A DNA stretch of 64,000 nt from Phialocephala subalpina. Taxonomy: Eukaryota > Ascomycota > Leotiomycetes > Helotiales > Mollisiaceae. The notes under the pieces were generated by a model. The model searched no databases. It was not told the origin of the DNA and was given only the letters and a program-made list of their open reading frames with translations. The position numbers were made by a program, and so were the translations under genes. Below are positions 61,355 through 64,000 of this stretch, piece after piece. The stretch lies in contig FJOG01000042.1 of assembly GCA_900073065.1 (NCBI GenBank), positions 1 through 64,000 of the forward strand, written 5' to 3'. How positions within the stretch are numbered: the stretch's first letter is position 1; every line of letters starts with the position of its first letter.

Positions 61355-62758
61355 TCACGACAATCTCTTCCTCGACCAGTCAATACACACATCAGCAGTC
61401 GCACCGTCGAAGAAATCGTTCATCGCGACGACCAGCTGATTCCCATCCAACCTTCCCGCATTCTGCACGATCCACGGCAGAGTCTTCGCATCACAAATCG
61501 GTTTCGTCGCCAGCAAACAACTGCTAGATGCGTTCGCTGCAAGAACGGAATACACGACCGCGTCTCGAATATTGCTCGCAGTTGCCTGGCACTGCAGGTT
61601 TGTGAAGGGTTTGCCAGCTTGAACCTGAGGACTCAGCTGGTTGAACTCTGCGATGATGCTGTCGCCGTTCAACGTTGCGTTGCCCGCATCAGTATACGTG
61701 GAGAAGGAATCGACTGGGTTGAACAGGATAAGGCGTTTGTGTTGTTCGCGAAGCTGGGAGATGGTCAAATGCAGCATGTCGTCGATCGAGCCTTGGACGA
61801 GTCCGCCGTTGGAAGCAGCCAGAGCATTGTTCATATAATTGGCAAGGTCCTGGTCACTCGGATGCGCACACTCTGCTGGAACGCCGTCCCAACGGAGCTG
61901 TACGACCACAATCTCGTCTGGATGTGCGAGCAGGAAAGACACCGTATCAGCGAGGAAGCGTTCGTATGCCATACCGGGGATAGCAGAGTGGGAGAAATAC
62001 AAGACATCTGGAATTGGGTGGAGACCTCGAATTGCGTTGTGCAGGTATGCAGGGCGAAACTCGAAATACCTACAACCAAGGCTCAAAATGGTGCTCAAGG
62101 TGTCCTTCTGGGTAATGGCAAGTCCTCGAACAATGTTTGGAGCGATTGCCATCACAGCATCATGGCTCATCATACTGGCGATTTTAGCAAAGGTGGGGTT
62201 GATTTTGATCAGAGCGTCGACTATGGCGTTGCTGGAGAGGACTGCATCTGCGTTCTGCATGCTATTCATGCCGATATCGTGCGCTGCTGGGAGGAAGAGC
62301 TTTGAGAATGGTTGTCCGGCTTGACCAGAGCCCTGGGGTGCTACCTGACCCATCCAGCCAGATTGGTCTGATGTGACGGTCACATAACACTGGTCGCTCG
62401 AAGGAAGTCCTGCCACTCCCGGTCCAGCGTCGTAGTAACCATACGCGACAATAATACCACTCGAGGCTACAGCTTGCTGGTTTTCCATCGTCTTCAGGGT
62501 CCCTGCCTCCAGATTGCCACTGACGACGTTGATGTTGACGCTCTCATTCGCGATCTCGTTGCCATCGTGAAGCACTCTGAACGAGAACGTACCGACGAAG
62601 TTGAAAGGGCCTTTGAGGTTTTTCTTGTCGACCTCGAGATGGTTGTTTCCAAAGACTTTGACTTGGTTCTTGACAATGTTCGTTCCCGGCACTGAGAAGT
62701 GGATTTCGCAGCCTGAAACGGCAATGTACGAATAACACTGGACACCCTTACTCGGCAT
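61355..62758 (-). CDS. PLC-like phosphodiesterase (PI-PLC X fold)
   Basis: 467-aa single-exon protein. The C-terminal ~310 residues form a PLC-like TIM barrel: LFLPAAHDIGMNS with the first catalytic His, CRYFEFRP, VLYFSHSAIPGMAYE with the second, and FLLAHPDEIVVVQLRWDG. The N-terminal ~150 residues are beta-rich and of unknown function. The frame is open up to 62917, but ATG 62758 (MPSKGVQC, in the context caaaaATG) gives the better start. Such fungal proteins are often annotated as phosphatidylinositol-specific phospholipase-like; the Ca-independent bacterial type is the closest concept. No clear signal peptide from this start, though the upstream extension would add a hydrophobic part. Intact. 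Confidence 0.82.
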   Translation of the reverse strand: MPSKGVQCYSYIAVSGCEIHFSVPGTNIVKNQVKVFGNNHLEVDKKNLKGPFNFVGTFSFRVLHDGNEIANESVNINVVSGNLEAGTLKTMENQQAVASSGIIVAYGYYDAGPGVAGLPSSDQCYVTVTSDQSGWMGQVAPQGSGQAGQPFSKLFLPAAHDIGMNSMQNADAVLSSNAIVDALIKINPTFAKIASMMSHDAVMAIAPNIVRGLAITQKDTLSTILSLGCRYFEFRPAYLHNAIRGLHPIPDVLYFSHSAIPGMAYERFLADTVSFLLAHPDEIVVVQLRWDGVPAECAHPSDQDLANYMNNALAASNGGLVQGSIDDMLHLTISQLREQHKRLILFNPVDSFSTYTDAGNATLNGDSIIAEFNQLSPQVQAGKPFTNLQCQATASNIRDAVVYSVLAANASSSCLLATKPICDAKTLPWIVQNAGRLDGNQLVVAMNDFFDGATADVCIDWSRKRLS

Positions 62759-64000
62759 TTTTGAGGCTATTGTGCTGTAGGTGAAGATGTATTTGGTGAG
62801 AGCAAATTTTGGGGAGACCAAACGACAAAAGGGAAGTTTATAGGATATGCTGGTAAGGAAAACAAATGTTTGAAACAGAGCTGAATCATTTCTGCAGCCA
62901 GGTCTTGGGATGACCATCAGGTGTGCAGTGGTGCCAATGGTGCAGGAGCGATGGAGACGCCTTCTTTCTCAGCCAGCCCACCAAAACACCACATGGCAGC
63001 GAGCCAGCTGACACCAAGCATGGTTCACCGCTGCTCACAAGAAGGGATTTGTTGTCGAAGGAATTGGATTTTTGGCGAAGTTGATCCTCTCACAGCATCA
63101 GAATGAGACTCGCGATCATTACCGGAGGGAAGACTGTGCCGTTGGTAGAGAGGTGCACAATCGATAGCAGGGTTGCACTGATTGGTGCCGAATTTGATGC
63201 ATGAGCATGAGCCCTTGGAAGGATCCCCGCCGCGGCCCCGCTATGCCACGTGCCTTCACCTGTCTCATGATGCAGTCCTCAACGCTCATCACCCCGCAAA
63301 ATTACATTGCTTATATGCGTTCACGCTCTCATCGTCTTCATAAGGTCAGTCATTTGGCTTTCCTTCTTGCTATCGTTCCGTGTTCAATGTCACGAACGTT
63401 GGCCGCCCATTCACAGTTTCTGGCTGAGTACGGAACCTCGCGGGCCACCAGTGGGCCGTCGTTTCAGCTGCTCTATGCTTGACGAGATGGAAATTCATCT
63501 CAATCTACGCAAGACGGAAAGGACAGATCTTCGTCCCTTGCAGTCAGGCCACACGACGAACTTAGTATGTCCTGATTGCTGCAAAGTTGCAGTTGGAGTA
63601 CATGTTGCAAAGCGTTTTCCAATCTCCCGACCCTTCCCGGGACATTCACAGCCCACTTCTCTTAGGGGAGGAGTTTCATTGGCTTGAACAGTACCGCTAG
63701 ACCGAAAGACGCATCTTAGCCCAGCCTGGCCTTCTCAATTCTCCAGGCCGGGCTGGGAGATTGAAAGTCCTGATCATGCATTTCATGTGGGGAGAACCCA
63801 CAACTTTAATTTGAGTTTCCCCGAATAAACAAGTTTCGATCAGAATAAGAAGGCCCCGAGTTCCATGTAGATCAAAACGGCACTTCTTGAGAAACTCTAT
63901 TCCGATAAATGCAAACGAAGGTTCCCGTTTGGTTTCTTCCACATAAATCTCGAAGTAAGTCCGTTTTCCTTTTCGTCCTCCATTCAATCTTTCCATCTAC
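62759..64000. other. Right-end region without a supported gene
   Basis: 1.2 kb. The first part is the phosphodiesterase's 5' region. An inverted repeat (cccagcctggcc at 63720-63731, ggccgggctggg at 63746-63757, 11 of 12 paired) could form a GC-rich hairpin. Short frames elsewhere show no domain. Confidence 0.45.

Noticed and set aside
61229..62305. 358-codon open frame on the plus strand
   Set aside because: Shadow of the PLC-like gene on the opposite strand, which has the catalytic motifs and a good start context.

Overview
The window is nuclear DNA of a filamentous ascomycete (Pezizomycotina). Genes carry short GT-AG introns, mostly 44-62 bp, with CTAAC/CTGAC-like branch sites, and encode typical fungal families (Zn2Cys6 regulator, HET domain, AzgA-type purine permease, CocE-like hydrolase). 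Gene islands alternate with AT-saturated, stop-filled blocks that look like the product of repeat-induced point mutation (RIP). A Leotiomycetes-like fungus is plausible but not proven. Two assembly gaps (40654-41169, 55980-56561) fall inside repeats.

Left part (1-20090): a RIP-decayed block (1-3480); a broken Baeyer-Villiger monooxygenase; an intact five-exon CocE/NonD hydrolase sharing a promoter with a GC-rich enoyl-reductase-like gene; an intact BTB-like gene; a broken HET gene ending beside a MITE-like element; and an intact AzgA-type purine transporter.

Middle (21200-44701): two broken BTB-like genes, then a metabolic island: a 13-exon ThDP-dependent decarboxylase, a Zn2Cys6 activator, a DAO-type FAD oxidase, an amino-acid permease, a membrane protein, a HAD-type dehalogenase and an L-threonine aldolase-like PLP enzyme. 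A CGGAGT[A/G]A-like motif recurs in the 5' regions of five of these genes and suggests a shared regulon, possibly for amino acid or amine catabolism.

Right part (45300-64000): a broken IBR/RBR gene, then an array of BTB genes (46997-55240) interrupted by a RIP-decayed Tc1/mariner element. A second mariner with a gap inside it follows, then a 256-bp MITE, a cupin gene, an intact BTB gene and a PLC-like phosphodiesterase. The nine BTB paralogues of the window are its most distinctive content. Seven show the same terminal Cys-His signature (C-x2-[HN]-x-H-x5-C), and two more have degenerate versions. Six have a phase-2 intron or intron remnant at the same place just before the BTB fold; in three this has collapsed to 18-31 nt. 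Only two of the nine are intact.
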